A DNA stretch of 64,000 bases from Niastella koreensis GR20-10 (GTDB lineage Bacteria > Bacteroidota > Bacteroidia > Chitinophagales > Chitinophagaceae), in assembly GCF_000246855.1 (NCBI RefSeq), contig NC_016609.1, positions 7,576,744 through 7,640,743 of the forward strand, read 5' to 3'. The notes below the pieces were generated by a model. It was not told the DNA's origin. It made no database searches and saw only the letters and a program-made list of their open reading frames with translations. A program made the translations under genes and the position numbers. Every line of letters begins with the position of its first letter. Position 1 is the first letter of the stretch. This document shows positions 17,262 to 25,876 of the stretch, one piece after another.

Positions 17262-18002
17262 ATGAAAAAATTGATTACGCTTTCCCTCGCATTGGCATTT
17301 GTACTTCCCTTATTTGCACAGGATTCTACCAAGACAGCTCCCAAAAAGTGGAAGTATAACCCCAACCGGGCTAACGACCACTTTATGATACAAGTGGGAT
17401 ATAATGGTTGGGCTTCTAAACCAGATACCATTAATACAAAAGGTATCCCCCGCACCTTTAATATGTATTTCATGTTCGACTTCCCCTTCAAAACAAGCCC
17501 CCGCTTTAGTGTAGGCCTTGGTATTGGTTTGGGAACCGACAACTTCTATCTTAATAAACAAACCATCGACATTGCAGGCAGATACTCCAATCAGCTTGCT
17601 TTCAAGGCAGATACCACTTATTTCAAAAAATACAAAATAGCTACTACTTATCTTGAAATACCAGTTGAGCTTCGTTTTGCCGCCGACCCGGATAACACCA
17701 ATAAAAGCTGGAAAATGGCCGTGGGTGGAAAGATCGGAACCATGTTAAGCGCCATGACAAAGGGTAAGAATTTAATGTCAAGCAAAGGCGGAGTTATTAA
17801 CAACTATACCGAGAAGATAAAATCAAAACGATACTTTAATAGTACGCGCCTGGCCGTAACCGGTCGCATAAGCAAAGGGGTGTTTGGTATTTTCGGTTCT
17901 TACCAGGTAAACCAGTTCATTAAAGACGGAGCTGCAGGCTCGGGATCGCCCTTATACGATGTAAGGCCGTTCACGATAGGCTTATGTATCAGCGGTTTAT
18001 AA
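17262..18002 (+). CDS. Outer-membrane beta-barrel protein (porin/PorT-like), hypothetical
   Basis: A 246-residue protein with a signal peptide (residues 1-19, cleaved after LFA) and alternating hydrophobic strands (MIQVGYNGWAS, FSVGLGIGLGTDNFYL, YLEIPVELRFAAD, WKMAVGGKIGTMLS, FGIFGSYQVNQFI, TIGLCISGL) ending in an aromatic/hydrophobic last strand, as in small outer-membrane barrels of Bacteroidota. It resembles the PorT-like 'outer membrane beta-barrel' group. No specific role can be given. It is a single-gene unit with its own terminator. Confidence 0.82.
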   Translation: MKKLITLSLALAFVLPLFAQDSTKTAPKKWKYNPNRANDHFMIQVGYNGWASKPDTINTKGIPRTFNMYFMFDFPFKTSPRFSVGLGIGLGTDNFYLNKQTIDIAGRYSNQLAFKADTTYFKKYKIATTYLEIPVELRFAADPDNTNKSWKMAVGGKIGTMLSAMTKGKNLMSSKGGVINNYTEKIKSKRYFNSTRLAVTGRISKGVFGIFGSYQVNQFIKDGAAGSGSPLYDVRPFTIGLCISGL

Positions 18003-18027
18003 TAAGGTAATCACTCATCAATATACG

Positions 18028-18072
18028 ATCCGGAAGGAGTTTCGCCACAGCGACCACCTTCCGGATTTTTTA
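18028..18072 (+). terminator. Rho-independent terminator of the outer-membrane gene
   Basis: ATCCGGAAGG (18028-18037) pairs perfectly with CCTTCCGGAT (18057-18066), then TTTTTATTTT. Confidence 0.85.
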
Positions 18073-18183
18073 TTTTCAGGCCTCCCGGTTAACACCCACC
18101 CGGTAACCCAAACCACAATAACCCGGAAAGTAAGTCCCTTTCGCAAACCCATCTACCCCAGTTTCCGACTTTTCAGCTTACTT

Positions 18184-19389
18184 TTGCACCGAAAATCGAA
18201 GGACTTGTTAGATAAGAAGAACATCATTCAAAACGAAGAGAAAGCTGTACTGGTAGGACTGGTACATAAACTACAAACCGAAGAACAGGTTACAGAGTAC
18301 CTGGACGAACTGGCATTTCTGGCCGAAACGGCCGGCGCCAAAGCCGTAAAGCGATTTGTACAAAAGCTGCCGCATCCCGATAGCCGCACCTTTGTTGGTA
18401 AAGGCAAGCTGGAAGAAATTAAAAATTACATCGAAGGCCGGGATATCAATATTGTAATTTTCGACGATGAACTAAGCGGATCACAGATCCAGAATATTGA
18501 AAATGTGCTCGAGGTAAAAACCATCGATCGCAGCGACCTTATCCTGGACATTTTTGCCCGCCGCGCCAAAACCGCACAAGCCAAAACCCAGGTGGAACTG
18601 GCCCAGTACCAGTACCTGATGCCCCGCCTGCGTGGAATGTGGAAACACCTGGAACGGTTAGGGGGTGGTATTGGAACAAGGGGTCCCGGTGAAACGGAAA
18701 TTGAAACCGACCGGCGGATAGTTCGTGAAAAAATAGCGTTGCTGCGCAAACGCCTGAGCGAAATTGACAAACAGTCGGCCACTCAACGTAAAGACAGGGG
18801 CGAATTTATTCGGGTAGCACTGGTAGGTTATACCAACGTGGGCAAAAGCACCATCATGAACCTGCTGTCGAAAAGTGATGTTTTTGCCGAAAACAAATTA
18901 TTCGCTACACTCGATACCACTACCCGCAAAGTAGTTTTTGAAACCACGCCATTCTTATTAAGTGATACGGTAGGGTTTATTCGCAAACTGCCGCACCACC
19001 TGGTTGAAAGTTTTAAAAGCACGCTCGATGAGGTACGCGAGGCCGACATTCTCTTGCACGTTGCCGACACCTCGCATCCGCAATACGAAGATCAGATTGG
19101 CGTAGTAAATAAAACCCTGCAGGAACTGAATGTAATTGACAAACCCACGATCACCATTTTCAATAAAATGGACCAGTACGAAAAAAACACCTTCGATCCC
19201 TGGCTCGAGGAAGAAGTACGTACCGAAATACTGGTGGATCTGAAAGAACGTTGGGAAAATCAACTGCAAGGCAATTGCGTTTTTATTTCTGCCACTGAAA
19301 GAAGGAATATCGACGAACTGCGCTCAACCATCCTGAACAAGGTGAAAGAATTATATAGAATCCGGTATCCATATAAAACGGGTTTTTAA
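18184..19389 (+). CDS. hflX: GTPase HflX
   Basis: HflX is a ribosome-associated GTPase that splits stalled or stressed 70S ribosomes. The N-terminal domain (about 15-200) includes VELAQYQYLMPRLRGMW and the conserved GGGIGTRGPGETEIETDRR (159-177). The G domain begins with the P-loop GYTNVGKST (214-222); G3 is DTVGFI, G4 is FNKMD. Start is uncertain: a TTG at 18184 gives 401 residues, but a second TTG at 18205 gives MLDKKNIIQNEEK, which looks like the usual beginning. Neither is ATG. It is followed 6 bases later by the Rieske gene. Confidence 0.95.
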   Translation: MHRKSKDLLDKKNIIQNEEKAVLVGLVHKLQTEEQVTEYLDELAFLAETAGAKAVKRFVQKLPHPDSRTFVGKGKLEEIKNYIEGRDINIVIFDDELSGSQIQNIENVLEVKTIDRSDLILDIFARRAKTAQAKTQVELAQYQYLMPRLRGMWKHLERLGGGIGTRGPGETEIETDRRIVREKIALLRKRLSEIDKQSATQRKDRGEFIRVALVGYTNVGKSTIMNLLSKSDVFAENKLFATLDTTTRKVVFETTPFLLSDTVGFIRKLPHHLVESFKSTLDEVREADILLHVADTSHPQYEDQIGVVNKTLQELNVIDKPTITIFNKMDQYEKNTFDPWLEEEVRTEILVDLKERWENQLQGNCVFISATERRNIDELRSTILNKVKELYRIRYPYKTGF

Positions 19390-19395
19390 GAGGGT

Positions 19396-19752
19396 ATGTC
19401 CGAGAAAAAATACCAGTACCACCAAATAGCTGAACATCCCACTGAACTCACCTTCAGCGATCACGGCATTGCCGTGGTTGAAATAAAGGGAAAAAAGATC
19501 TGTATTGCCAGGTTTGGCGAGGAATGGTTTGGATTTGCTTATAAATGTCCGCATGCCAGCGGAATTATGTCGGAAGGATATATAGATGCTGTCGGAAATG
19601 TGGTTTGCCCGGTACACCGGTATAAATTCAGTTTAAAGAATGGCCGGAATACGAGTGGAGAGGGGTATTATTTAAAAACATATCCGGTAGAAGTGCGGGG
19701 CGAGGCCCTTTTTGTAGGTGTTCCGGATGGCGGATTATTTAGCTGGCTGTAG
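19396..19752 (+). CDS. Rieske [2Fe-2S] ferredoxin-like protein
   Basis: A 118-residue single-domain Rieske protein. The cluster ligands are in KCPHASG (Cys and His) and VVCPVHRYKFS (Cys and His). It resembles the small NirD-like or ferredoxin-type Rieske proteins that pass electrons in the cytoplasm. It has no signal or membrane segment. It probably shares a transcript with hflX (6-base gap); no functional link is known. Confidence 0.92.
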   Translation: MSEKKYQYHQIAEHPTELTFSDHGIAVVEIKGKKICIARFGEEWFGFAYKCPHASGIMSEGYIDAVGNVVCPVHRYKFSLKNGRNTSGEGYYLKTYPVEVRGEALFVGVPDGGLFSWL

Positions 19753-19802
19753 GATTCAAAAAAATATTCGAAAAGAGGACTAATTTTTCTATTCTCCTTG
19801 TT

Positions 19803-19830
19803 TTTGTAAATGATAAATTCCTTATTTTTG
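19803..19830 (+). promoter_or_regulatory. Candidate promoter of tRNA-Asn
   Basis: TTTG (19803-19806) and TATTTTTG (19823-19830) resemble the Bacteroidota -33 and -7 elements, with a 16-base spacer that is shorter than the usual 19-21. It lies about 70 bases upstream of the tRNA. Confidence 0.35.
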
Positions 19831-19900
19831 CTGCCCGTTTCGGATAAGAGGTAGCAACTAACTACCGGCAAGTCAAGCAGTTCTGAAATGGGAATCATAT

Positions 19901-19977
19901 TCCTCCTTAGCTCAGTTGGTTAGAGCATCTGACTGTTAATCAGAGGGTCTCAGGTTCAAGTCCTGAAGGGGGAGCCA
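19901..19977 (+). tRNA. tRNA-Asn (GTT), CCA encoded; left edge of the island
   Basis: Acceptor TCCTCCT pairs with AGGGGGA (19967-19973), discriminator G, then encoded CCA. D arm AGCTCAGTTGGTTAGAGC, anticodon stem TCTGA/TCAGA around CTGTTAA (anticodon GTT), T arm TCAGGTTCAAGTCCTGA. The large serine recombinase gene runs antisense into its 3' half. Confidence 0.95.
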
Positions 19978-21574
19978 ACCCGGATATTCCATCGAATGTC
20001 CGGGTTTCTTTTGTAACATACTCTATTGATATACTGTGTGTTAGAGCGATAAATGCGTTCATTTTTTGGGTTCGATAACAATGTTTTTGAACGCAGTAAA
20101 AAATGCCTTCTGGAAAGAGTGTCTTTTGTATTCTTCTTTTTGTTTCAAGAACGCTGGAAGCCCATATTTCACTGAGGTTTTGCAGCTTTTTAAGCGATAC
20201 AGAAATTAATTTTTCCAGGTTCAATATAGGTCGGGTTAGGGTGTTCAATTCCCTCGTCACGTCAACGATTTTCTCGGTCAAATGCGCATGGGTCAGGTAG
20301 TAAGTCTCTTTATCGATCTCCCCGAGACCGTGACGAATTTGCAGTTGCTTTTTTTGTTGCTCCAACGTTTGTAATTGTTTCCGCACCGCATCATCAATTT
20401 GAACGTTACCCTGGTTGTACTGATTGAATATTTTAGTCAACTGCATTTTTACGAGCGGCACGATTTTGTCGGCAATCGAGAACGATGACAGAAAATCCAT
20501 AAACAGGTCGTGGGCACCTCTCTTTTTTGCCCGCAAGGTGGTAAAAGCATTTATGCTGACGCCATTACATTGCAAACATCTATAATAATGCAGCCCTTTT
20601 TTCCGTACCAAATATCCGACCATATAGCCACCGCAGTCATTGCATTTCAGCAGGCGGTTTAAGGGGCGTTGATCTTCATCCTTATTTTGCGCATAGCCTG
20701 AAGGATTGCCTTCCAGGATGTGCTGCACTTTGACAAAATCTTCATGACTGACAAGCGGAGGCCAATTTCCGGCAACAGGACATTCGAGTAAACTATTGAT
20801 AAGTATCCCGGCGTAAAAAGGTTTGCGCCACATGTCGCTTAGCCTCTGTTTGCTCATAACAAGTCCACGCACAGCCAGTTTTGTAATAATCTGCGCATCA
20901 CTATACAAACCAGTGGCTTTCCACTGCCATGCCTCTTTCAGTAGTTCGCCGTCTTTATTGATCTCAATGCGTTGTTTGAAAGCGATCCGATGTTCATCAC
21001 GTACCTTGCGCCCGAACTGATCGTAGCCGAAAGGAACGACGCCCATCCAGTTGCCCGCTTTCATAGAAGCGATCATGCTGGGGATGACGATCTCTTTCTT
21101 TTCCAAATTTTCTTTGAACGCGTGAAACAAACTTTCATAGATGGCGGCTTTGCCTCGTTCTGTTGCGGTGGTGATGCCGCTGCATACTTCGATCAAGATA
21201 ACGCCTAAATCTTCGGTCAGGTAATTAACAAGGCCGATGGCATTTCCACCAGTACGAGAAAAGCGGCTCATTTTATATACTAAGATGGCGTAAGGCTTTT
21301 TGCGGCTTGATTCGATTTTTTCGATCAGGCGTTTAAACTCTTTGCGTGTCCAATCACTTTTGCCACTTTCATATGTGCCGCCGAAATGCTCGGTGATCTC
21401 ATAAGCGTAAGCATTGGCATACGCTACATTTGCTTCACGTTGGCGCTCAACACTGGAATTTTTATCGAACTGATCTTTTGAACTTACGCGTGTGTATGAC
21501 CACACTATTTTATTAGATACTTCTTCGGCCTGCTTCTTTGGTACGAAGCGTTGAAAATATTGAATGTTACTCAT
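19940..21574 (-). CDS. Large serine recombinase (integrase of the island)
   Basis: A 544-residue site-specific recombinase. The resolvase domain opens with WSYTRVSSKDQ (catalytic Ser near residue 33) and contains YKMSRFSRTG; the 'recombinase' DNA-binding domain follows (about 195-300), then a zinc-ribbon (CNDCGG near 315 and CLQCNG near 334) and a coiled-coil segment (about 385-460). The last 25 or so codons run antisense through the tRNA-Asn terminator and the tRNA 3' half, giving the tail SGLAPPSGLEPETL. That tail is host DNA, so the native C-terminus was probably different before integration. The start ATG overlaps the stop of a small upstream ORF, so translation is coupled. Confidence 0.9.
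   Translation of the reverse strand: MSNIQYFQRFVPKKQAEEVSNKIVWSYTRVSSKDQFDKNSSVERQREANVAYANAYAYEITEHFGGTYESGKSDWTRKEFKRLIEKIESSRKKPYAILVYKMSRFSRTGGNAIGLVNYLTEDLGVILIEVCSGITTATERGKAAIYESLFHAFKENLEKKEIVIPSMIASMKAGNWMGVVPFGYDQFGRKVRDEHRIAFKQRIEINKDGELLKEAWQWKATGLYSDAQIITKLAVRGLVMSKQRLSDMWRKPFYAGILINSLLECPVAGNWPPLVSHEDFVKVQHILEGNPSGYAQNKDEDQRPLNRLLKCNDCGGYMVGYLVRKKGLHYYRCLQCNGVSINAFTTLRAKKRGAHDLFMDFLSSFSIADKIVPLVKMQLTKIFNQYNQGNVQIDDAVRKQLQTLEQQKKQLQIRHGLGEIDKETYYLTHAHLTEKIVDVTRELNTLTRPILNLEKLISVSLKKLQNLSEIWASSVLETKRRIQKTLFPEGIFYCVQKHCYRTQKMNAFIALTHSISIEYVTKETRTFDGISGLAPPSGLEPETL
19979..20014 (+). terminator. Terminator of tRNA-Asn
   Basis: CCCGGATATTC, loop CATC, GAATGTCCGGG, then TTTCTTTTGT: an 11-bp stem with one wobble pair. 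It also encodes, antisense, residues near the C-terminus of the recombinase. Confidence 0.75.
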
Positions 21575-21701
21575 TGCTGTTGGAATAAAGATTATATAAG
21601 GCGAGGGAGAGTTCGTAGACCAGCAAAATTAATTCCGATTTTTCTTCTGGCGATAAATTTCTAACCCATTCGATTGAATTTATTTCATCTTCTGTCAGCA
21701 T
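21567..21701 (-). CDS. Small 44-residue ORF coupled to the recombinase
   Basis: A short acidic, helical protein starting MLTEDEINSIEWVRNLSPEE; a GTG at 21725 would add eight residues and overlap the stop of the upstream gene. Its own stop overlaps the recombinase ATG by 8 bases. The tight overlaps at both ends make real translation likely. No homology recognised. Confidence 0.6.
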   Translation of the reverse strand: MLTEDEINSIEWVRNLSPEEKSELILLVYELSLALYNLYSNSNE

Positions 21702-21714
21702 TAAGCTGTTATTA

Positions 21715-22068
21715 TCAGCGCTCACGGTCTCTCGATTTATTTCTGTTATTTTCTTTTGCTTGTCTCAATTTTTCAAGGATCAAGTTTTTCCTTACGAGTT
21801 CTTCGCGTTCCCTTTCATGCCGCTCTTTCATAAGATTAGTAAGTTTGCCAATGCTGCTCCATTCCTCCATATAGTTTTGGCGTAATTGACTCAACATTTT
21901 TTTGACATCTTTCGGCGCATTTTCGTATTCACCGTTATACGGTGACAATAATTGATCTCCTACCTCTCGACACTTTTCCCACGCCATTTGGGCCGCAGCC
22001 GCTAAATGTTTCTGCTCTTGCTCCTGACGTTCTAAAAGCGCATGCATTGCATTATTATTTACAGACAT
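21715..22068 (-). CDS. Hypothetical coiled-coil protein of the mobilisation module
   Basis: 117 residues, strongly charged, predicted long helices with a Glu/Arg-rich C-terminus ending SRDRER. The 93-residue protein at 23654-23935 ends in the same RDRER and has similar composition, so the two may be related. It lies between the recombinase and the relaxase on the same strand. No function recognised. Confidence 0.65.
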   Translation of the reverse strand: MSVNNNAMHALLERQEQEQKHLAAAAQMAWEKCREVGDQLLSPYNGEYENAPKDVKKMLSQLRQNYMEEWSSIGKLTNLMKERHEREREELVRKNLILEKLRQAKENNRNKSRDRER

Positions 22069-22122
22069 TTTTTAAATTTTTTTAGAATAGATAACCAGGT
22101 TTTATCCCGATTATCTATTCAA

Positions 22123-23166
22123 TTATAAATCCCGTTCATTCTCTCTAAACCGTTTGGCTCTTTCCAACTTTGCCCGTTTTAATCTCTCCAATACCTCTTT
22201 CTTTTTGGCCTCTTGCTCGTCCATCTGTTGAACGACCTCTTTCAATTTCTCCTTTGACTTTTGCGCCTGATTTCCTTCGACTGTAAATGACATTTGCATC
22301 GAGCGGGACTTTTCAACAGATTTTTCCTTTTGCTGCTGCTCGGTGATTTGCCGGATATTGTCATTGGCGGCTTGCTGCAACATTTCCCAACCGACGCGTT
22401 GTTTGGCTTTTTCTTTCTGCTTCTCACTCCTTTGTCTTACCCGTACTTGTTCAATTGCTTCTTTTTCTCGAACGAGCTTTGTCGTCTTAAACCGCTCTCG
22501 AACTTCTTTCGTTCTTACTTTTTCCAACTGCCGAACTAAATCAAAGGATCTACCTTTTTCATCGATGACCATATAAGGGCGTTGTGTACCCACTGCAATG
22601 ACATAGCCTTTCTCTGCAATGGTTTTCATGAAGGATGCGGCGCTGTCCGTCCGCTGCCAAACTTTTGACAGATACTCTTTCATTTCTGGACGGCGTTCAT
22701 TCCGCTCAGGTGTTCTTTCGTGTTCAAGCTCCTTTTCCATTCTTATCCTTGCCCGATCCTGGGCAAGCCTTGAATAATGATTAGGTATCATTCGTTTATG
22801 TTCATGATCGTATCGCTCCCAAACGACATGCGCATGAATCCGGCCTTTTTTCTCATGCAGGACGATGGCGCGTTTCTGACCCGTGTAGCCTACCTCTTGT
22901 TCCAGTATTTCCGCAGCCCGTACCCAATCATTCTTAGTCATTTGCTTATCGTCATCATAAGCCGGGCATATCTGCACGTGATAAAGCCCTTTGTCACTTT
23001 TAGTTAACTCACTGGTCAACGACATTTGCAACAATGCTTTTTTCAAATTGTCCGGGTAACACGTTCCCTGAATGTCCAGGACCCGAATATTGTCATTGTC
23101 CGCTTTCGTCAGCAGGTAATTCGCCAGTTGTTTGCCGTTCCCCCGTACGCTCCCCCGTATGACCAT
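22123..23166 (-). CDS. MobA-like relaxase (MOBP-type, Bacteroidota mobilisation)
   Basis: The relaxase nicks oriT and leads the single strand into the recipient. The start is put at the ATG at 23166 (MVIRGSVRGNGKQLANYLL), the usual beginning; an upstream Met adds ten unlikely residues. Motif III of relaxases is HEKKGRIHAHVVWERYD near residue 108-124, with the metal-binding His pair HAH. The C-terminal half is a charged coiled coil rich in Lys, Gln and Glu. It overlaps the 3' end of mobC by about 70 bases, typical of MobC-MobA pairs. Confidence 0.88.
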   Translation of the reverse strand: MVIRGSVRGNGKQLANYLLTKADNDNIRVLDIQGTCYPDNLKKALLQMSLTSELTKSDKGLYHVQICPAYDDDKQMTKNDWVRAAEILEQEVGYTGQKRAIVLHEKKGRIHAHVVWERYDHEHKRMIPNHYSRLAQDRARIRMEKELEHERTPERNERRPEMKEYLSKVWQRTDSAASFMKTIAEKGYVIAVGTQRPYMVIDEKGRSFDLVRQLEKVRTKEVRERFKTTKLVREKEAIEQVRVRQRSEKQKEKAKQRVGWEMLQQAANDNIRQITEQQQKEKSVEKSRSMQMSFTVEGNQAQKSKEKLKEVVQQMDEQEAKKKEVLERLKRAKLERAKRFRENERDL

Positions 23167-23530
23167 GTTCGAGTAGATTTGAAATATGATTGGCAAGAGT
23201 GCTTAAATCGGTCAAGGTCTGCGCAATCAAGGTTTCTTTGACCGTAACGGAATAAAAAGCTTTCTTTTCCGCATTCATCGCTTTGGCAATCTGGTTTACG
23301 TTATTGCCGATCATACTGATTTGGTGTTGCAGGCCCATGAGCATTTCTCTTTCAGGCGTTGCCATCCTGGTGCGGGGCTGTTTTCCTATCGTTCGATTTT
23401 TGATAAAATCCGTTACCGTCATGCCTGCGGCTATTGCATTTGCTTGCAGTACGGCTTTATCTTCTTCGGTTGTGCGCAGCTGAATCAGCACGCGCTTTTT
23501 ATTTTCATTTGTATTATCTGCCTGTGTCAT
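23093..23530 (-). CDS. MobC-like relaxosome accessory protein
   Basis: 145 residues. MobC proteins bind oriT and help the relaxase melt it. The N-terminal part (KRVLIQLRTTEEDKAVLQ) looks like a ribbon-helix-helix DNA-binding domain, and MIGNNVNQIAKAMNA near 75-89 is the MobC family motif. It is the first gene of the mob pair and starts about 30 bases from the candidate oriT hairpins. Confidence 0.88.
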   Translation of the reverse strand: MTQADNTNENKKRVLIQLRTTEEDKAVLQANAIAAGMTVTDFIKNRTIGKQPRTRMATPEREMLMGLQHQISMIGNNVNQIAKAMNAEKKAFYSVTVKETLIAQTLTDLSTLANHISNLLEHGHTGERTGERQTTGELPADESGQ

Positions 23531-23561
23531 GCTGAAATGATTTGTGCGGTGTTAGGGGGTT

Positions 23562-23640
23562 AAGGGGGAATGTTTTAAAACATCCCCCTTACAAGACGAC
23601 TTGTGATGACAAGTCACGTCTTGCGTGCAACCCCCACATG
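23562..23640 (-). other. Candidate oriT: two strong palindromes upstream of mobC
   Basis: 23562-23590 is AAGGGGG-A-ATGTTTT/AAAACAT-CCCCCTT, an almost perfect palindrome. 23592-23623 is CAAGACG-ACTTGT, loop GATG, ACAAGT-CA-CGTCTTG, a 13-bp stem with a two-base bulge. It is followed by CGTGCAACCCCC; read on the minus strand, GGGGGTTGCACGCAAG precedes the hairpin. Hairpin next to a short conserved word upstream of mobC is the usual layout of mobilisation origins. The nick position is not visible. Confidence 0.65.
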
Positions 23641-23653
23641 AAATTCCGGGCGA

Positions 23654-23935
23654 TTAACGTTCTCTATCCCTGTCGGAACGTGATTGCTGTCGTGACCTTT
23701 TATACTCTTCTAACTCCTGTTGATGCTTGCTCATCAGCTCTGCTTTTTCTTTTCTAAAACGGTCATTATGCTCATCACGTTCTTTCGCGAAACGGCCTGC
23801 GAGATTAGTGTTGCCGTCACTGTCAAGCAAAGCGTTTTCTTGCCTCTCCAATAATTGATTCCATTGACCTTTTTCAGCGCTTTTTAGCTCATTTGTCTCC
23901 TTGTTATGCTGAAGCAAAATGGTTCTAAGACTCAT
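23654..23935 (-). CDS. Hypothetical charged coiled-coil protein
   Basis: 93 residues, Glu/Lys/Arg-rich, mostly helical (LAGRFAKERDEHNDRFRKEK), ending RDRER like the 117-residue neighbour at 21715-22068. It lies between the coupling-protein gene (10-base gap) and the candidate oriT. It may be a small relaxosome or mobilisation accessory protein; that is a guess from position. Confidence 0.65.
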   Translation of the reverse strand: MSLRTILLQHNKETNELKSAEKGQWNQLLERQENALLDSDGNTNLAGRFAKERDEHNDRFRKEKAELMSKHQQELEEYKRSRQQSRSDRDRER

Positions 23936-23945
23936 GACTTAAAGT

Positions 23946-25715
23946 TTATGCGTTATAAAAAGGATTGGCATCGTGCCTGTCGTAGAGTTCAGGCATTTCG
24001 TAATAAGGCTGTTTGGGAAAATATGTCGGCGGACGCTGTTCGACAAAAACAAAGATGTTGTCTTTTGAGCCACGTCTGATTTCGTCCGCAGTTGCCAGTG
24101 GCCGCGCGCTGGCACTCGGCTTTCCATCATCATACGTCACAACCGTTTTTACTCCCATTTGTCTTTCCAGGTAAGCAGATGTCAGTTCATCATTTATACC
24201 GAGAAACTGGCGAACAGTCGCATTGCTGATAAAGGTTTCCCATGCATCACCGTAGAGAGATTTAACCTGGGACAAGTCTTGAAAAATAGGCCACATGGTG
24301 ACGTTATAACCCGCGTAAGTCGCAAAAGCCGTTTTAAGCTCGGGCAGGTAACCCAATGCAGCACACTCATCAATCAGAAAGGTAATGCGCTTGTTTGTGC
24401 GAGCGCGGATGACAGCACGCAAAGCAGTTGTAAACACAAGACGCAACCATTGACTTTGCGCTTCCAATTGATCAGGCGGTATAATGACATACAAGGTCGT
24501 TTTGCCGTCACTCAGCTCTTTAATATCAAACGTTGAAGATTCAAGGGATTTGCGCAGGGCAGGTGATTTGAGAAAATCGGTTTTGTCGAGGGCCGTTGAT
24601 AAAATTGAACCCCAAGCCTTCTCAGATGCTTCGATTAAATACACTATCTCGTTAGCGCCAGCCGCGACAATTTCGTTTTCGCTTGCTGCCATAGAAGAAA
24701 GTAAATCCATGAACTCGTTTTCAGGCAAGCGCAAGCGCCGCCATAATTCGCCAAGTGTATGAGGTGCTTTTGGCTCTGACGTAACTAAATGTATCAGGAA
24801 AGTAGAAATTACAGACCGGGCGCGGCTATTCCAATAGTCATCTCCTTTATTCGACTTTGGAACGATCATTTCGGCAATGACAGAAACATTATCAATCAGT
24901 GCATCTGGATTTGTTTCGCCGCTTACTAAATCGAGTGGATTGTAGCAACTACTCTTACCTGGATTGACACCCCACGGATCAAGAATGAGCACCTTATTAC
25001 CAATTTTGCGTTGATAGCGTGCGGAAATAGCTGCCAATTCCCCTTTAATATCCACACAAAACATTGATCCTGAATAATTACTACGACCTAAAATATAAGG
25101 TCCGATCAACGTCGTAAGTTTCCCTGATCGCGCCCCACCCACAGTTATACAATGACCATGCTTGCTGTAAGCGAAATCACCACCGCCTACATAGATGCCA
25201 TTTCTTTTATGCAAGTCGGAAAAATCATTAAAATTTCCCCATGCTGCTGAACCAAACTGGGTTTGAACGGTTAATGTTTGATTCATCATGGCTTGCCATT
25301 TTTGGAAATTCCGCATGATGACAATAGAAACCATCAGATTAAAACCAATGAAGAACACTGTCGGTAGAATATAATCCCTGCGCCCGAAATAGGATTTCAT
25401 GAAATCTGACGCAAAATAAAAGGCGACACCAATAACAGCCCATACCGCAACTGCGCCGGCTATCATTGCAAAAGTGTAAATTGGTCTATCCCCATCATCA
25501 TGAAGGATTGGCTTTTCGCCTTTAGGAAAACCGATACGCTTAAATGAGTAGCGATATCCACCGAGCATGCCCATCAGAGTAATAGGCGTTAGGAAAATGC
25601 CCATTAAATGCAGTAGCCATTTTGTGAATGTTTCTGAATTGGTGCTTTTTACAAGCGCCTTGATTTCTTCGCGGCTTACACCGAACACACGGGTAGCCTT
25701 ACTATCATTCTGCAT
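23946..25715 (-). CDS. VirD4/TraG-type coupling protein
   Basis: The coupling ATPase links the relaxosome to a type IV secretion channel. 589 residues: two or three membrane helices in the first 140 residues (LLHLMGIFLTPITLMGMLGG; AMIAGAVAVWAVIGVAFYFA; IGFNLMVSIVIM), then the RecA-like domain with a Walker A of the relaxed form GGARSGKLTT near 195-204 and Walker B ITFLIDECAALGYLP near 445-459. The region PWGVNPGKSSCYNPLDLV is typical of TraG/VirD4. No VirB4 or other mating-pore genes are in the window, so the element needs another element's secretion system. Confidence 0.92.
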   Translation of the reverse strand: MQNDSKATRVFGVSREEIKALVKSTNSETFTKWLLHLMGIFLTPITLMGMLGGYRYSFKRIGFPKGEKPILHDDGDRPIYTFAMIAGAVAVWAVIGVAFYFASDFMKSYFGRRDYILPTVFFIGFNLMVSIVIMRNFQKWQAMMNQTLTVQTQFGSAAWGNFNDFSDLHKRNGIYVGGGDFAYSKHGHCITVGGARSGKLTTLIGPYILGRSNYSGSMFCVDIKGELAAISARYQRKIGNKVLILDPWGVNPGKSSCYNPLDLVSGETNPDALIDNVSVIAEMIVPKSNKGDDYWNSRARSVISTFLIHLVTSEPKAPHTLGELWRRLRLPENEFMDLLSSMAASENEIVAAGANEIVYLIEASEKAWGSILSTALDKTDFLKSPALRKSLESSTFDIKELSDGKTTLYVIIPPDQLEAQSQWLRLVFTTALRAVIRARTNKRITFLIDECAALGYLPELKTAFATYAGYNVTMWPIFQDLSQVKSLYGDAWETFISNATVRQFLGINDELTSAYLERQMGVKTVVTYDDGKPSASARPLATADEIRRGSKDNIFVFVEQRPPTYFPKQPYYEMPELYDRHDANPFYNA

Positions 25716-25779
25716 GACAATTCAAGTTTAATTATACAATATTTGTTTCAGTAAATTGGAACCGTTGGTTCCTCGGAAT

Positions 25780-25796
25780 GACTGTTTAAAACAGTC
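25780..25796. promoter_or_regulatory. Palindrome upstream of the coupling-protein gene
   Basis: GACTGTTT-A-AAACAGTC, a perfect 8-bp inverted repeat 65 bases before the start of the coupling-protein gene. Its core TGTTT(n)AAACA recurs in ATGTTTTAAAACAT at the oriT region, so one regulator may bind both. Confidence 0.45.
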
Positions 25797-25876
25797 TTGT
25801 ATCAAGCAAGAAAAATACACCACGTACTCAGGCCCGAGATTTTGTTCTTCCCGTGGGGCATTTTTAATTGAGGCTT

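Noticed and set aside
19940-20015. APPSGLEPETL read as a conserved protein motif
   Set aside because: It is antisense tRNA sequence, so similarity to other proteins with this tail would be an artefact.
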